From assembly GCA_003427395.1 (NCBI GenBank), contig BFEA01000198.1:2261458-2295184 (forward strand): DNA of 33,727 nt, written 5' to 3'. Below, one piece after another: positions 8,303 through 17,187 of this stretch (the first letter of the stretch is position 1; the number at the start of each line of letters is the position of its first letter). Position numbers and translations under genes: made by a program. Source of the stretch: Chara braunii. Lineage: Eukaryota; Streptophyta; Charophyceae; Charales; Characeae. The notes below the pieces were generated by a model. That model was not told the origin of the DNA and did not search any database. It saw nothing but the letters and a program-made list of their open reading frames with translations.

Positions 8303-8361
8303 CGGCTTGCTTGTTGGCCAACAGATCATTTGGATGTCCCGATGGTCTACTGCAGCTAAAT
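8303..8361. repeat. Direct repeat C, left copy
   Basis: A 59-bp block beginning CGGCTTGCTTGTTGGCCAAC and ending GCAGCTAAAT recurs at 14339-14397 with only a few differences. Here it lies left of repeat A; at the other site it lies right of repeat A'. Confidence 0.9.
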
Positions 8362-8378
8362 TTCAAATACAACTTCCA

Positions 8379-8693
8379 ATACAACAATCAGGAACTCATG
8401 GACTTTACTTATCACAACAAAGAATCCCTGAACTTCGCCCATGAAACAGCCAAAGGCGCTCGACCCTTCTGTCCTGCTGTTCAGGCCAAGAGGAGAAACT
8501 ACACCCAACATCCCAATATATCTGCTCGTACTACGTCCGCTCACGGGAAAACCGAAGACCAGCCAATCCTAGACGAGTTAGGGCCAAGGCGGCGGCGCCA
8601 AAATATCCCCACGAATAGACATCGCAAAAAACAAAAGATGGAAAAAACAAAATATGGAAAAAAACAAAATATGGAAAAACTAACTAAATTCCG
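8379..8693 (-). repeat. Terminal direct repeat A, 3' copy for the Penelope-like element
   Basis: This block is about 85-90% similar by eye to 13799-14119, in the same orientation, with small indels. Landmarks shared by both are ACTCATGGACTTTACT, ATATATCTGCTCGTACTACG, GGCGCCAAAATATCCCCACG, the AAACAAAAGATGG iterations and TAACTAAATT at the right end. Relative to the minus-strand retroelement this copy is downstream of the RT end. No hammerhead core was found in it on either strand. Confidence 0.85.
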
Positions 8694-8749
8694 TCGGACC
8701 ATTCCGGTAGGGCCGGAATCCCATTGCTTGCTTACGTTACTGGTCCGAC
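8693..8749. repeat. Nested inverted repeat next to repeat A
   Basis: GTCGGACCA (8693-8701) pairs perfectly with TGGTCCGAC (8741-8749). Inside, ATTCCGG (8701-8707) pairs with CCGGAAT (8713-8719) around TAGGG. It starts where the similarity between A and A' stops and lies in the 3' untranslated part of the retroelement. Role unknown. Confidence 0.75.
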
Positions 8750-8797
8750 TTTTCCAGGCACAACTCATACTGATTTCCTCTGAATGGGCCTCTTGCC

Positions 8798-8895
8798 CCC
8801 CCGCCCCCCCCTCCCCTCTCCCCTTTTTTTCTCCTTATCTTTTTTTGAACTCCACCCCTCCCATGCTCTCCTCCCTCCCCCCCCCCCTTCCCCCT
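8798..8895. repeat. Pyrimidine/C-rich tract
   Basis: C-runs and CCCT/TTTC low complexity between the RT end and repeat A. Open frames through it were rejected. Confidence 0.85.
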
Positions 8896-8905
8896 TACCC
8901 TACAT

Positions 8906-10096
8906 TCACTCATATTCAATCCAATGTATTAACTTCCCGATCATGTCCACTTCGAACTCCGATTTCCGCTTTCTGGCCATCCTTCTAAGGCCCGCTATAA
9001 AGGTTTCCTTTGGATACCCAAGCAGTCCTGCCTCCTTTAGAAATGTGATAAGACTACTCCATAGTGTGAGTTTGGTCGTGGAGTTGTCCCAAATCCTGCA
9101 GAAAGTGTTGAAGATCGCAGCAAAATTCTGAATCTTTGGAGCATATGATTCGAAATCCCTCATGGTCTTAAAGTGACCCTTTTCCCCGTCCCAGATAGTT
9201 TCAATATTCTTGAACTTGTGGGAGTTATAGACCCATGCCGGGAGATCTCCAACAATCAGTCTCGTCTCAAGAAACTCCAGAATCCCCTTTCCTCCGTCAG
9301 TTCGCTCTAGCGTGAGGTCTTCGTGGCAACATTCCTGAATTCCATCGAGTATACCGTTCAACCTGCTTTCCCCATCTCTCTCTTTGCTATCATACCATCC
9401 CACGAGCAACAAATCATCAATGAATCTCTTTCCTTCGATATACTTGGAATCACTACCAAGTGTCGAAATGAACTGCTGTTCTGCAAAGATGCACAAGACG
9501 TTGGCCAGAGGGGGACTAGCTCTCCCTTCCATTGGAATCCCAATCCTCTGTCTGAGAATATGAGTCATGGAGTAGAAAAAGGTGTGCTGCGGTTGAAACG
9601 CTCTCAGCGTAATAACGACATTCATTCTAATAGACTTCCACCCAAGCTCACCATGTGATTTGCCGAAGATTGCGTTCTTCCCTCTTGTTTTTACTCTAAT
9701 CCACCCATGTCCTTTGTCTCGAAATACTTCTATCATTCATGTTACTGCTTTCACAATTTCATCATGTGGTAATTTTGTAAACATTTCTTTCACGTCGTAG
9801 GTTCTTGCAATCATTCTCCCATCCATCCCAAGTTTTTTATTTACCTTCTGATTCACTCTCTCAATTTCTTCCTTCAATTGTTTGGGACTCGAGAGGTTAA
9901 AATGTCTCCCACTCAGTCTCTTTATGAGAAAGTTCAGACATTTGGACAGAAGACCCATTGCATGTGAAATTGGGCTCCGGAAAGAAAGTACGATAGGCCT
10001 CTTCTTCTGAAGGTCCTTGTCCTTCGAAAAATGTAGGCTTGTTGCAGCCTTCCTTTCTGATCCCAACTTGCAATCCTGCTGATCTTTAATGAACAA
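8906..10096 (-). pseudogene. Penelope-type reverse transcriptase, core and C-terminus (one in-frame TGA)
   Basis: This part copies element RNA into DNA at the nicked target. From the right: KKRPIVLSFRSPISH (fingers motif 2), ARTYDVKEMFTKLP (motif A, catalytic Asp), then a TGA codon followed directly by ATG in the same frame (near 9737). Next come IPMEGRASPPLANVL (motif B, about 9540-9495), KRFIDDLLLVG (motif C, catalytic Asp pair at about 9421-9413), EFLETRLIV (motif D-like) and a C-terminus ending HWIEYE. The R-F-I-D-D form and Y-D-V-K motif A are Penelope-like rather than LINE-like. The TGA falls between motifs A and B, so this copy could make full RT only by readthrough; decay is simpler. 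Confidence 0.85.
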
Positions 10097-10422
10097 AATT
10101 GTTTCTTTGTTTCTTCTAGAACTTTTATCTCATCTTTGTCAATCTTTTCATAGCTAGAGTTCTCATTGTACATCATGCTCATTCCTTTTTCATACAACAC
10201 AGGGCACTCCACAAGAGTGGCGCCAGGATTCCAATCCAAAGGAGACAGAACCAAGCCATCAAATGCCTGTTTCATCCCAAGTACATACTCTGTGCAACAT
10301 CCTACAGTCCCTTGTGTTTGCCTTGTGCAGTAGTCTCTTCGATGTATGTGAATGTATTCCTTTCGATTTATGCAACCTATTTTTTTCAATGGTTCAATGG
10401 CTGCATTACAAGCCCAATTCAC
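9934..10422 (-). pseudogene. Penelope-like RT N-terminal segment
   Basis: Contains AFDGLVLSPLDWNPGATLVE, which resembles the conserved N-terminal RT block of Penelope-like elements (an LDxNxG-type motif), followed by CPVLYEKGMSMMY. It is in frame with the Cys-rich segment just upstream (one stop at 10429-10431). It loses frame near 10095, where the core RT continues in another frame. The last residues of this open frame are therefore out-of-frame shadow. It links the linker region to the RT core. Confidence 0.65.
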
Positions 10423-10428
10423 TTCCGG

Positions 10429-11309
10429 TCATGTTATCAAAGTTCCAGGATGGGGGATGTTTTTTGCGTTAAGGGCAAAGTCTCGAATCCCACCAATGAC
10501 ATCTAACCTGACTTGAACACGCCCATGTATTCTGGGCAGGTCAAATACTTCACAAGTGCAGGGATGACCACATCTCCTTGCGAAGCGCTGATGGTTATGT
10601 AGGATTCTGCCAACAGACTTCCTTTTCTGCCAAACAGTTCTCATCCTGCCAACCACCAAGTCAGATAGAGCCTTTGGGAAAAATCCGGCCCTTCAACCAG
10701 CTTTTTACAACCCCATGAACTCTCCCCTTGCTAACAAAGTCACAAAAAGGCAATTTCACAGAAATCATACATCTTGGGTTAATTCCGTAAACTTTTTTTG
10801 TGACCCGAGTAATAATCCCTCTCGTGATCTGTCTTCCCATTGTCGTGTTTAGTTGCTTTATGCCAGTATTTATGTGCAACAGTTCCTCCAAACTTCTTTT
10901 GTACAATAGCTTTCACTTCCACGGTGCTCTCAAGATCAAGATCGCTTCGTCTTTTGGCTCACCTGTCTTCCTCTTTGTTTTCTTCACTTCAGTCAGCATC
11001 CATTCCCCCCCGGCTTGAATACACTGCTTGGCGTCCCTCAGTTTCATTAAATTCCCATTGAATTCAACACAACTGTCCCCATAGAGTAACTTGACCAATC
11101 CCCATGAATATAACCAGAGGACATCTTCAGAGTTACTAACTTTACATTGCTTCACATCCCTAGTCATTTTGAGTAATTTTAAGAGGCTAGGTTGATTCAC
11201 CACCCGCTATATTACAATTGAATAACAACGGCACCCTCGCTTCGCCCCTTTGTCTTGAGTTTTTGGATTGTCTTCTTGGATTTCTTCGACTTAGCTTCTT
11301 TCTCACTCT
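10429..11309 (-). pseudogene. Linker between GIY-YIG and RT, with a Cys motif
   Basis: Three broken minus-strand frames (11203-10913, 10906-10661, 10659-10429) read as one diverged polypeptide. Recognisable points are KKTKRKTGEPKDEAILILRAP, a His/Tyr-containing segment at about 10800, and CGHPCTCEVFDLPRIHGRVQ near 10560, a C-x3-C-x-C cluster just before the RT. I cannot assign a known domain to it. The Cys cluster may bind zinc. Frame changes occur near 11200, 10910 and 10660. Confidence 0.5.
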
Positions 11310-11757
11310 GCTCATGTTAAGGCCAGGATTTGTACACCCAATGGTACATTCCTCCATTCTACCGAGAGAGTTCCCATCCTCATACAAAATGGGTAAAGCA
11401 ACGTAGTTAGCAGCACCTGCTTTTCAACCAACGGTGCAATTTTTGCTTTTGCTTGGAAAAAAACAACCGTTGGTGCTCCTGCCACCTTGTTTCGAGAGCT
11501 TTCTCAATTTTTCCCACATAATTAAGCTTAAAAAATGGAGAGATCAATCGATATACACAACCCTTTATGTGCATCAATTCATTTTTTTGCTCAGGTGTCA
11601 TATTTACCCAATATTTGTCATACACCTTTCCCCATTTAATAAAGCCCCTCAAGCATACAATTAGGACTAGCAATTTCAGCACCTCATTTGCTTCCTTCTC
11701 TAGAATGCAACCAAGCTTGCTTGATATATCTATGATCCTTCTACAAGCCCTCAACAC
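11310..11757 (-). pseudogene. GIY-YIG endonuclease domain
   Basis: The minus strand gives KGCVYRLISPFFKLNYVGKI (about 11570-11510), then EKALETRWQEHQRL. These match the GIY-YIG signature: the first-strand VY motif, the YVG motif about 10 residues later, and the conserved Arg and His on the next helix. After a frame change near 11400, YEDGNSLGRMEECTIG followed by CTNPGLN supplies the late catalytic Glu and the terminal P-x-LN element typical of the fold. In Penelope-like elements this domain nicks target DNA. Its place upstream of RT is the distinctive feature. The frame shift between the two halves suggests this copy is inactive. Confidence 0.75.
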
Positions 11758-12142
11758 GGTCCTTTCACTAAGGCGCGTTCAATTTCCTGCGATGTCACCT
11801 TGTCCAGAGTCTTTCTTTGACTCCGAGTTTCTCTCATCCTCACTGCTGTCCACACTTGTCTCATTGTCCGTAGTGTTGCTCTGTTCCTTCCGGTTCTCCA
11901 ACTTTTGCAACACCCTCAAAGTCTAATCTAGCCAATTCCCATACTCCACCACCCTTCTTCTTCTACGGGATGCCTTTCTTCTTACACAGAGATTGAATCT
12001 CGGTGTAGTGCATAGCGTCATAATAGACAACCCTGCCTCTAATATATAAACCCGGTACAAGATTTTTCTTCCCTGTTTCCTTCCCCGTAACCAGATCAGG
12101 TTCCGCGGTCTTATCTGTTACATCCTTAGCCTTTTCCACTTG
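11758..12142 (-). pseudogene. Linker of the Penelope-like polyprotein, SAP-like segment
   Basis: The frame of the N-terminal region continues past a TAG at 12142 as QVEKAKDVTDKTAEPDLVTG, then YYDAMHYTEIQSLCKKKGIP, a TAG, KKKGGGVWELARLDFEG. After a frame change it runs through an acidic NETSVDSSEDERNSESKKDS stretch into the GIY-YIG frame. The HYTEIQSLCKKKGIP...WELARL pattern looks like a SAP-type DNA-binding helix pair. That is only a visual resemblance. Confidence 0.45.
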
Positions 12143-13105
12143 CTAAGGTTCCGCCTGTTTATCGCCACCTTTCAATTTCCCTCCATCACCTCCCGATGAG
12201 CTCCCTGCTGCGCTTTTGGATGCTAGTAACTCCTCAATGAGATCCTTTAACACAAGCACCTCCTTGAGATTCCCCCCTGATTCATCCAATTTCCCCTTCA
12301 AAATTTGGACTACAATGTACTTGCCTTCCTTATCTGAGGACACTTCCACAAGTGTCTTCTTCTTACCCCCTCTCCTCAGTAAGCCAGAACGAGATCTCAC
12401 CTTCCCCACTCGCGACTGCCCTGGCGATGCAGTGTCCCTTTTTATTTTTTCATTGCTAGAGCTTTCTCTAAGATCCCTTAATTCTTTCTCGGCTCTTAAT
12501 CTCTGTAACTCCTCCACCTCACTTTCTTTCAGTCTTGACTTCTTTTCAACCACTTCTAGCTTCTCCATCAGGATTTTCAAAGAATTTCCAAAATTGTCTG
12601 CCACCCATCTTTTCATCTCATCATCCTTCCCTTCTTCAACCATTTTACCTTTCCCCTTGTCCTTCTCATTCTGTTTTTTTGCCTTTCTGTCATTCCTCGC
12701 CTTCTCCTTGTTTTTCTCAGAATCACGGCTCAACTCCTTCAACCTTGCTATCTCTTCAATGTCTTTTTTTCGTGCCTCTTCAATGGCATCCTTCATCTTC
12801 AACTTGTCAATGAAGTTCGCGTGTTCCCTCGTAAAGAAGGCTCTTGGTTGGTAGATCCCCCCGTTTCCCCGTCCATAACTTTGATTGTACTGTCCATTAG
12901 TAGAAGTCGATGCCTGACCCGGGTAGATTGTCGGAGCTGGAGGAACTGCTCGTGCGAACTGCTGCTGAACAGGGGCGAAGCCATATGGCTCCAATGGCGA
13001 TGGGTGGTACATCCCCCCCATTGGTTGGTACGCAGGGAGAGGTTGCTGGTACGAGGGCGGAGTATGCTGTCCGTGCGGGGGGGGTTGTGGAGTAGTGTTC
13101 TTCAT
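12143..13105 (-). CDS. N-terminal coiled-coil region of the Penelope-like element (ORF1-like)
   Basis: A 320-codon open frame on the minus strand. Residues 1-80 are Pro/Gln/Tyr-rich and disordered. Residues about 95-225 are highly charged with heptad-like patterning (DAIEEARKKDIEEIARLKEL; MEKLEVVEKKSRLKESEVEE), predicting coiled coil and probable nucleic-acid binding through Lys clusters such as KKQNEKDKGKGK. Residues 230-320 are Ser/Arg/Lys- and Gly-rich. No catalytic motif. The frame is open through a TAG into the next linker, so it was probably the start of one polyprotein rather than a separate gene. Upstream of the ATG the same frame holds only ten more codons before a stop. It might instead be a gag-like ORF from another element. 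Confidence 0.6.
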   Translation of the reverse strand: MKNTTPQPPPHGQHTPPSYQQPLPAYQPMGGMYHPSPLEPYGFAPVQQQFARAVPPAPTIYPGQASTSTNGQYNQSYGRGNGGIYQPRAFFTREHANFIDKLKMKDAIEEARKKDIEEIARLKELSRDSEKNKEKARNDRKAKKQNEKDKGKGKMVEEGKDDEMKRWVADNFGNSLKILMEKLEVVEKKSRLKESEVEELQRLRAEKELRDLRESSSNEKIKRDTASPGQSRVGKVRSRSGLLRRGGKKKTLVEVSSDKEGKYIVVQILKGKLDESGGNLKEVLVLKDLIEELLASKSAAGSSSGGDGGKLKGGDKQAEP

Positions 13106-13798
13106 CCTGTACCTCCCGCAGTTGGACCACCTCCCCCTATTATGACCTCTACCTTGCGCTCACATGGAACGCTGGTCGCAAATCAACTTAGCTATAGAAC
13201 GCAAGCAGCAAATTCGGCTTCCTGCACACAAAATTTAGCACTCCGACCTTCAAAGTGTAATCCGCTGCCCCCTGCTTTTTGACTTTATAGTCGTGCCTTC
13301 TAATTACATCATCTTCGGCTATTTCGACCTTCGCAGACAACCCCCATCACCAATTTGCCAGCAGAGGAGGCAATTACATATCTTCACCCTCGACTACTTG
13401 TCCTTACAATCCTCAGTGCTACTCCTTCCCCCTTTTCACTTCTACTCTGTGCTAGATCCCACTTCGTTACTAGCCCAAACGCTACCCCCATCTGCTTAAT
13501 TTCCACGGACACCCCAAGTCCCCACTGGAGAACACCACATATGAAAATCATCCCCCGCAAGTCTCCTCATAAAACGTGAAGAAAAGAATGGGATACGTCC
13601 ATCGCCAGAAGGAGACATGGCACTCCAATTGGAAGACCCAGCGACGAGAAGAAAAAAAAGAAAGAAACAAAAACTGAAATATAATGAAATAAAATATATG
13701 ACGAAGCAGAAAAACACATCAGTTGAAACACTGATGGCACCATTTGATCGCGCCCAGGCTGCACTGCAAAGTCGATCAACCGGCTCCAATGCACTTCA

Positions 13799-14119
13799 GA
13801 TACAACAATCGGGAACTCATGGACTTTACTAATCACATCAAAGAATCCCTTAACTTGGCCCATGAAACAGCCATAGGCGCTCGACTTTTCTGTCCTGCTG
13901 CTCAGGCCAAGACTCCCAAGAGGAGCAACTACTCCCAACATCCCGATATATCTGCTCGTACTACGTCCGCTCACGGGAAAACAGAAGACCAGCCGATCCC
14001 AGACGAGTTACCGTTGGGCCAAGGCGACGGCGCCAAAATATCCCCACGAATAAAGTAAAAGCAGATATCGCAAAAAACAAAAGATGGAAAAAACAAAATA
14101 TGGAAAAACTAACTAAATT
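13799..14119 (-). repeat. Terminal direct repeat A', 5' copy for the Penelope-like element
   Basis: Matches 8379-8693 in the same orientation. It starts at the ATACAACAATCGGGAACTC landmark and ends at TAACTAAATT. It carries small insertions relative to A (for example CTCCCAAGAGGAGC and ACCGTTGGGCCAAGG) and lacks one AAACAAAATATGG iteration. It lies about 700 bp upstream of the N-terminal ORF. Confidence 0.85.
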
Positions 14120-14184
14120 TCATCGCAGGATCCACCATATCGCAGTGCCAGACCGTTCCTCTGAATGCAGCTAAATGTGTCCAC

Positions 14185-14335
14185 TGCAGCCAGTGGCGAC
14201 TCTCCAGGGCAGACATTAAGCATGCGATGTTTCCTTCTCTTGAAACTTTTCCCCTTTTGTGAGGCCTTGTGGGCCTTCCAGCAAGCAGTACGCCCTGCGC
14301 TCGGGCAAGTAAAGTGAAGGTTTGATCAGGCCTAC
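14185..14335. repeat. Direct repeat X, copy 1
   Basis: Begins GCAGCCAGTGGCGACTCTCC and continues through CTTGAAACTTTTCCCC to GATCAGGCCTA. It recurs 325 bp to the right at 14510-14670. It lies between repeat A' and repeat C'. Confidence 0.85.
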
Positions 14336-14338
14336 CAG

Positions 14339-14397
14339 CGGCTTGCTTGTTGGCCAACAGATCATTTGGATGTCCCAATGGTCTAATGCAGCTAAAT
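14339..14397. repeat. Direct repeat C', right copy
   Basis: Second copy of the 59-bp block at 8303-8361, in the same orientation, here downstream of A' and X. Confidence 0.9.
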
Positions 14398-14509
14398 GTG
14401 GCGAGAAGATTCAGAATTTTCTTTTCATCATAAGAAAAAGATAAATCCAATAGAATCAAATCAATAAAAAAAAATAGACATATAAATATATTATAGACAT
14501 ATACATAGC

Positions 14510-14670
14510 TGCAGCCAGTGGCGACTCTCCAGGGCAGACATTAAGCATGTGACATTTCCTTCTCTTGAAACTTTTCCCCTTTCGCGAGGCCTTGTGAGCC
14601 TCCCAGCAAGCAGCAGAGGACAAGTACCCCCTGAGCTCGGGGAAGTAAAGTCAAGGTCTGGTCAGGCCTA
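14510..14670. repeat. Direct repeat X, copy 2
   Basis: Same start and order as 14185-14335, with a short insertion (CAGAGGACAAGTACCC) before GAGCTCGGG. It is preceded by an AT-rich spacer with TATAAATATATTATAG. The remaining DNA to about 15090 has no recognised gene. Confidence 0.85.
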
Positions 14671-15127
14671 GAAGGGACCTAGTACGTGCCAGCCATAACT
14701 GGAAGACTCCAGAAGGAAGCGCCATCTTTGGCACTTACGGGAAGGCCACAGGAGGTCAAAACATCATTCCGGGTGTAGGATGCAGTCATCTTGCCAGAGT
14801 GCTAAGTCAAGCTCTGCTAGCAGGAGAGGGCTGCACTCAGCGTCCAACCAGCAGCAGTCATAGCTGCGCTGAGGTGTAGGAGGGAGATGGTCCCCAGAAG
14901 GGAAGACCCTTAAGAAGAAGGGCAAGGCCTTGGAGGAAAAAGGAGTTCGCGAGGACTTACCTGATGCTCGTCAAGAAGAGCTCCAGCATAATATGTTCTT
15001 CAGCAGGCTCCGATGGGACCAGAAGAGTGCCCTACGTCCTTGTACTATCGTGTCCTAAGGGCTAGAGTAGGTTGTCATACCTGGTAAAGAGACCAGCATT
15101 TTTTTTTTCCCCCCATAAGGGAAAATG

Positions 15128-15388
15128 AAACGGTTTTCACCTTTTGCAAACACAGATGCGGATCCCAGGGCTCGATCCCCATACCTCACCTTACCCTACC
15201 TTACCTGTGTACAGTATCAAGTTGACCCTGTGAGTCTTGAACCCGTGACCTGTGTGTTCGTAGTCGAGAGTTGTCTGCCGTAGGTCTGAGTAGTTGTCGG
15301 GTCTTGAACCTTAGACCTCTCGAAGTAGGGGTCATACCTGCATAGGGGTCATAGTTGTTGAAGTTCTGAAAGGTCAAGGTCGTAGCTG
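15128..15388. repeat. Dispersed repeat D, copy 1
   Basis: Landmarks are GAAACGGTTTTCACC, GATCCCAGGGCTCGATCCC, CTTACCTGTGTACAGTATC, TTGAACCCGTGACCTGTGTG and AAAGGTCAAGGTCGTAGCTG. All recur in order at 25148-25440, and most recur at 33362-33610. GAACC(C)GTGACCTG-like words are iterated within each copy. The GGGCTCGATCCC segment resembles a tRNA T-arm, but no matching box A lies at the right distance. Confidence 0.7.
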
Positions 15389-15445
15389 CGACAACCTCTC
15401 TTTGGTAACAAATGGATTACTGACAGATATGGGGCTATTTTCAAT
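15389..15445 (+). pseudogene. Micro-inverted piece of the antisense LINE fragment
   Basis: On the plus strand CGACAACCTCTCTTTGGTAA onward encodes RQPLFGNKWITDRYG, matching RQPLFGNRWITNHNG of the LINE at 17.45 kb (near 20731). The adjoining LINE fragment to the right runs on the minus strand and stops exactly before this point (KELL). So about 55 bp have been inverted in place. Confidence 0.75.
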
Positions 15446-16679
15446 AGTTCCTTATATCGAGAGGGAAATGGTTTATCTGGTATAGGTAGGTGACGCCATG
15501 TTGTGAGTAGAGTAACCCAAAAATCATCCAAAACTAGATCATCTCTAGTTGCCCCTCTATCCCCTTCCATTCTGGATTGAGGGTGCTTTCTAGGAATGCT
15601 CCAATAGCGATCCTCAATCCATGTAAGGGGGTGTACATCCTCACTGGTATGGGGAGCCAACCTTTTAATTTGCTCCAAAGCTCGCACCAACCAGGGCCTG
15701 TCAATACCAAAAATGAGTTTCTTGATCCACTGAAGAGAGAGGGTCTGGCATTGCAAGGTTGGTTCCAGAATCCCTAACTCCCCTCGTGATTTGGGTTGGA
15801 TGATTGTATTCCAAGCAACCCTTGGAATTACCTTTTCTTCCTCATGGTCGCCTCTCCACAAGAATGTTGAAGCCCGTTTTCGCAACAATTTCGTTCGTGT
15901 TTGAGAAATCGACCATAATGCAGATTTATACCACATTGAGGCAAAAACAACATTATTAAGGATTAAGGCTCTCCCAAACAAAGAAGTACGTTGATCCTGC
16001 CATTGATTCATCTCATCGAGTGTTGGGCCTGAAACCCATTCATCATTAATGATCGGTTTGCCCTGGGCTGTGAGAGAAATTCCTAGAATGTGGATTGGGG
16101 CATTGAGTGGTATCCAAATGATTCTTGGAGATTCTGGCGATCTAGTGCCATTAGAGTGAATCCACCATCCTTGTGTTTTACATCCCCAATTCACCACCAT
16201 ATCAAATACCTAGGAGAAACGGTTCATCAAGGATTTAATCTTTTCCATATTACTCTCAGAGGCTTCCACCATTAGTGTTAAATCGTCTGCAAACATGGAG
16301 GTAATCGATATGGCTTCCTCTGGGATGCCAGTTATCGTTAATCGTTTGAGATTTTTATTAGTCATGAGATTATCTCCTAATGCTTCCATGATTATTAGAA
16401 ACAAAAAGGGAGCTAGGGGGTCCCCTTGTCTAACCGATCTTTGAAGATGAATTTCTGGAGATAGGAGATCGTTGATCTAAACTCTTGTTGTCGTATTTTG
16501 ATGCAAAATGGATACCCATTGTCTAAAATTTGGCCCACAATTCATTTTATTGAGGCAAGCATAAAAAAAACGCCAATCTACATGATCATAGGCTTTCTCA
16601 AAATCAATAAAGACAAAAGCAACATTCTGTTTAGATTGACGCACTAATTTAACCATTTCCTAATTAACAAAATGTCGTC
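15446..16679 (-). pseudogene. Antisense LINE fragment (RT palm to post-RT region)
   Basis: The minus strand encodes, from the right, FIDFEKAYDHVDWRFFYACL (RT motif A), RSVRQGDPLAPFLFLIIMEALG (motif B), SMFADDLTLMVEAS (motif C, catalytic FADD), then after a stop at 16210-16212 VVNWGCKTQGWWIHSNG and FLWRGDHEEEKVIPRVAWNT onward to KELL. It is clearly the same family as the plus-strand LINE at 17.45-22.9 kb but diverged. Both the endonuclease region and the C-terminal zinc-binding region are missing. It has at least two internal stops. It is a dead, doubly truncated copy flanked by repeat D on the left and the foldback on the right. Confidence 0.85.
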
Positions 16680-16695
16680 TTGGATGTGCCTACCG

Positions 16696-16904
16696 TTAAA
16701 CCACCAGTACTTGGCCTAGCTATCGATGTCGAGTCTGGAATCCCCCTGCTCGCCAATTTCTGCCGAAGTGACGGGGTACCGTTTCATTTTTCTTTTGGCT
16801 GGCGCTTCCAGCCATTCAGGTCCGGTACCCCGAAGCCCTTAATCCGCGGCGCGTTAATGGGACAGCGCCGCGGCCGATAGCTGGGTCAAGTACTTGTGGT
16901 TTAA
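16696..16904. repeat. Foldback / MITE-like element with nested hairpins
   Basis: Outer inverted arms are TTAAACCACCAGTACTTGGC... at 16696-16725 and its near-complement at 16875-16904 (about 30 bp, few mismatches). Inside are three perfect hairpins: CGGGGTACCG (16772-16781) with CGGTACCCCG (16823-16832); within that, GGCTGG (16797-16802) with CCAGCC (16808-16813); and CCGCGGCGC (16844-16852) with GCGCCGCGG (16865-16873). No protein is encoded. A TTAA/TAAT-type end could be a target duplication, but I cannot establish it. Confidence 0.7.
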
Positions 16905-17028
16905 TGAACCCCGTTTGGGAGGGATGAATGATATCAGGCATAATTGGGATTAGCGGTAGATTCATTTGATTTTGCATATCTTATCAATGGAAGCACCATG
17001 AGGCCACCTGCGAGATTGGAGACTTACC

Positions 17029-17033
<5 letters not shown>

Positions 17034-17105
<72 letters not shown>

Positions 17106-17111
17106 TCTCTT

Positions 17112-17184
<73 letters not shown>
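17034..17184. repeat. (CT)n then (CA)n compound microsatellite
   Basis: About 87 bp of CT repeats run into about 64 bp of CA repeats. Poly-dipeptide open frames on both strands here are artefacts. Confidence 0.97.

Positions 17185-17187
<3 letters not shown>

Larger units (their letters stand above)
8379..14119 (-). mobile_element. Penelope-like retroelement with upstream GIY-YIG domain (Chlamys/Naiad-like), decayed
   Basis: Reading leftward on the minus strand the coding order is: coiled-coil N-terminal region (13105-12143), acidic/basic linker, GIY-YIG nuclease (about 11575-11310), a Cys-containing linker, then RT (about 10300-8906). Canonical Penelope-like elements carry GIY-YIG downstream of RT. 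The upstream position is the permuted arrangement described for the Chlamys/Naiad clade, which is established knowledge. Direct repeats A and A' (about 320 bp) lie outside the coding block, as pseudo-LTRs would. The coding region is one former reading frame of about 1400 codons, broken by several stops and frameshifts. Element ends are inferred from the repeats. Confidence 0.8.

Noticed and set aside
15160-15180. tRNA T-arm (box B) in dispersed repeat D
   Set aside because: No box A at a plausible distance upstream on either strand.
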